Below are positions 63,263-64,000 of a stretch of DNA of 64,000 nucleotides, piece by piece. Under the pieces are notes generated by a model. That model saw only the letters and a program-made list of their open reading frames with translations, made no database searches and was not told the origin of the DNA. Location of the stretch: positions 640,196-704,195 of the forward strand of contig JAJYEX010000001.1 in the NCBI GenBank assembly GCA_021785515.1, written 5' to 3'. The stretch is from Pseudomonadota bacterium. GTDB lineage: Bacteria; Pseudomonadota; Gammaproteobacteria; Acidiferrobacterales; UBA6901. Within the stretch, counting starts at the first letter, position 1; the number at the start of each line of letters is the position of its first letter. The translations under genes were made by a program, and so were the position numbers.

Positions 63263-64000
63263 ATGCGCCGCGGACTCTATGCATTGACGTTAGTGGCCTC
63301 GCTGGCGTCGGTTTCCGGCTGCTCCACCGTGGCCTACTATGCCCAGGCCGTGAACGGTCAGTACCGGCTGGTCAAAACCGAACGTCCGATCAGCGCCATC
63401 CTGAAAGAGCGGGCAACCCCTGCGCCGCTGCGGACCAAGCTGCAAGAGGTTGCGCGCATTCGCCGCTTTGCCGTGAACAGACTAGACCTGCCCGACAATG
63501 GAAGTTATCGGAACTATGTCGCACTGAAAGAGCGATATGTGGCGTGGAATGTCTACGCATCGCCCCGACTCTCGCTTCGGCCGCGCACATGGTGCTTTCC
63601 GATCGCGGGGTGCGTGGCCTATCGTGGCTATTTCTCGCGGGCTGCTGCTGAACGTTATGCCCGACATCTGCATGATCGGGGCTATGATGTTTACGTTGCT
63701 GGAGTAATCGCCTATTCCACGCTGGGGTGGTTCCGCGACCCGATCCTGAGCAGCATGCTGCGCGGCACAGATACCGACATTGCCGCACTGATTTTTCATG
63801 AACTGGCGCACCAGAAACTCTACATCCGGAACGATACCACGTTTGACGAATCGTTCGCCGTGACCGTCTCGCGCACAGGAGTGCGGCGCTGGCTCAAGTC
63901 AGCTGGTGACAGATGGCAACTGCACCGTTATCTGGAACAGCGCCACAGAGATGCACAAGTCATGGCGCTGCTTCTGCGATACCGCTCACGCCTGGAGGCG
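63263..64000 (+). CDS. Putative lipoprotein aminopeptidase (Aminopep family), 3' end outside window
   Basis: The frame from ATG 63263 is open to the window end (246 codons). The N-terminus is a lipoprotein signal peptide (RGLYALTLVASLASVSGCST) with lipobox VSGC. The zinc-peptidase motif HELAH occurs in AALIFHELAHQKLYI, followed by the downstream acidic/active-site block DTTFDESFAVTVSRTGV. This arrangement matches the Aminopep family (PF10023), often annotated as putative aminopeptidases of the envelope. It is truncated by the end of the window. Confidence 0.85.
   Translation, partial: MRRGLYALTLVASLASVSGCSTVAYYAQAVNGQYRLVKTERPISAILKERATPAPLRTKLQEVARIRRFAVNRLDLPDNGSYRNYVALKERYVAWNVYASPRLSLRPRTWCFPIAGCVAYRGYFSRAAAERYARHLHDRGYDVYVAGVIAYSTLGWFRDPILSSMLRGTDTDIAALIFHELAHQKLYIRNDTTFDESFAVTVSRTGVRRWLKSAGDRWQLHRYLEQRHRDAQVMALLLRYRSRLEA

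Overview
The window looks like about 64 kb of a gammaproteobacterial chromosome with moderately high GC. Three conserved gene orders support this: gatCAB next to mreBCD-mrdAB-rlpA, ybeD-lipB-lipA, and the rpsU-yqeY-dnaG-rpoD macromolecular-synthesis operon. An outer-membrane cytochrome-porin fusion, a complete molybdenum-cofactor gene group and a large Nfn-like flavoprotein fit a chemolithotroph-like or respiratory versatile lifestyle. An affiliation near Acidiferrobacterales or Chromatiales-type sulfur/iron oxidisers is only a guess from gene content.

Layout. 1-5.5 kb: minus-strand genes for a small exported protein, the cytochrome-porin (with an FNR-type box upstream), rsmE, a DksA/TraR zinc-finger protein and moeA. 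6.4-7.8 kb: moaB, moaC and a DUF2892 membrane protein. 7.9-11.5 kb: a 1179-residue multi-domain iron-sulfur flavoprotein. 11.5-20.5 kb: HD-GYP phosphodiesterase, orphan ParA, ClC transporter, patatin plus DUF2905, VOC protein, MIP18-type protein, and an AT-richer GT39 glycosyltransferase. 20.5-34.3 kb: core block of gatBAC, mreBCD-mrdAB-rlpA (rod shape), and dat-ybeD-lipB-lipA-ydcF-like (lipoylation). 34.4-45.7 kb: accessory and decaying region with a REC/HD-GYP protein, frameshifted secreted-protein and lipoprotein remnants, a giant MalT/SARP-type regulator, an exported YXWXPG-repeat protein carrying a 20 x 15-bp tandem array, and remnants of an IS21 istB, an SDR gene, an ISL3 element and an AraC regulator.

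45.7-52.6 kb: a compact 6.9-kb integrative element inserted at the 3' end of a tRNA-Ile(CAU) gene. It carries a P4-type tyrosine integrase, an AlpA-like regulator, a DUF3631 replication-type ATPase, small DUF5681-like and unknown genes, and two cargo genes (zinc-ribbon membrane protein, DUF2971 protein). It is bounded by a 17-bp duplication of the tRNA end, with paired TACCCCC arm-type repeats just inside each end. The same tRNA gene is split in its anticodon loop by a 259-nt self-splicing-type group I intron, placed exactly as in the Azoarcus tRNA-Ile(CAU) intron. One tRNA gene thus hosts two unrelated genetic parasites. This is the most notable structure in the window.

53-64 kb: core housekeeping genes: rpoD, dnaG, yqeY, rpsU on the minus strand from a recognisable sigma70 promoter; tsaD; plsY; folB with a divergent pteridine reductase; a MidA-like methyltransferase; cca; and a lipoprotein aminopeptidase that runs off the end.
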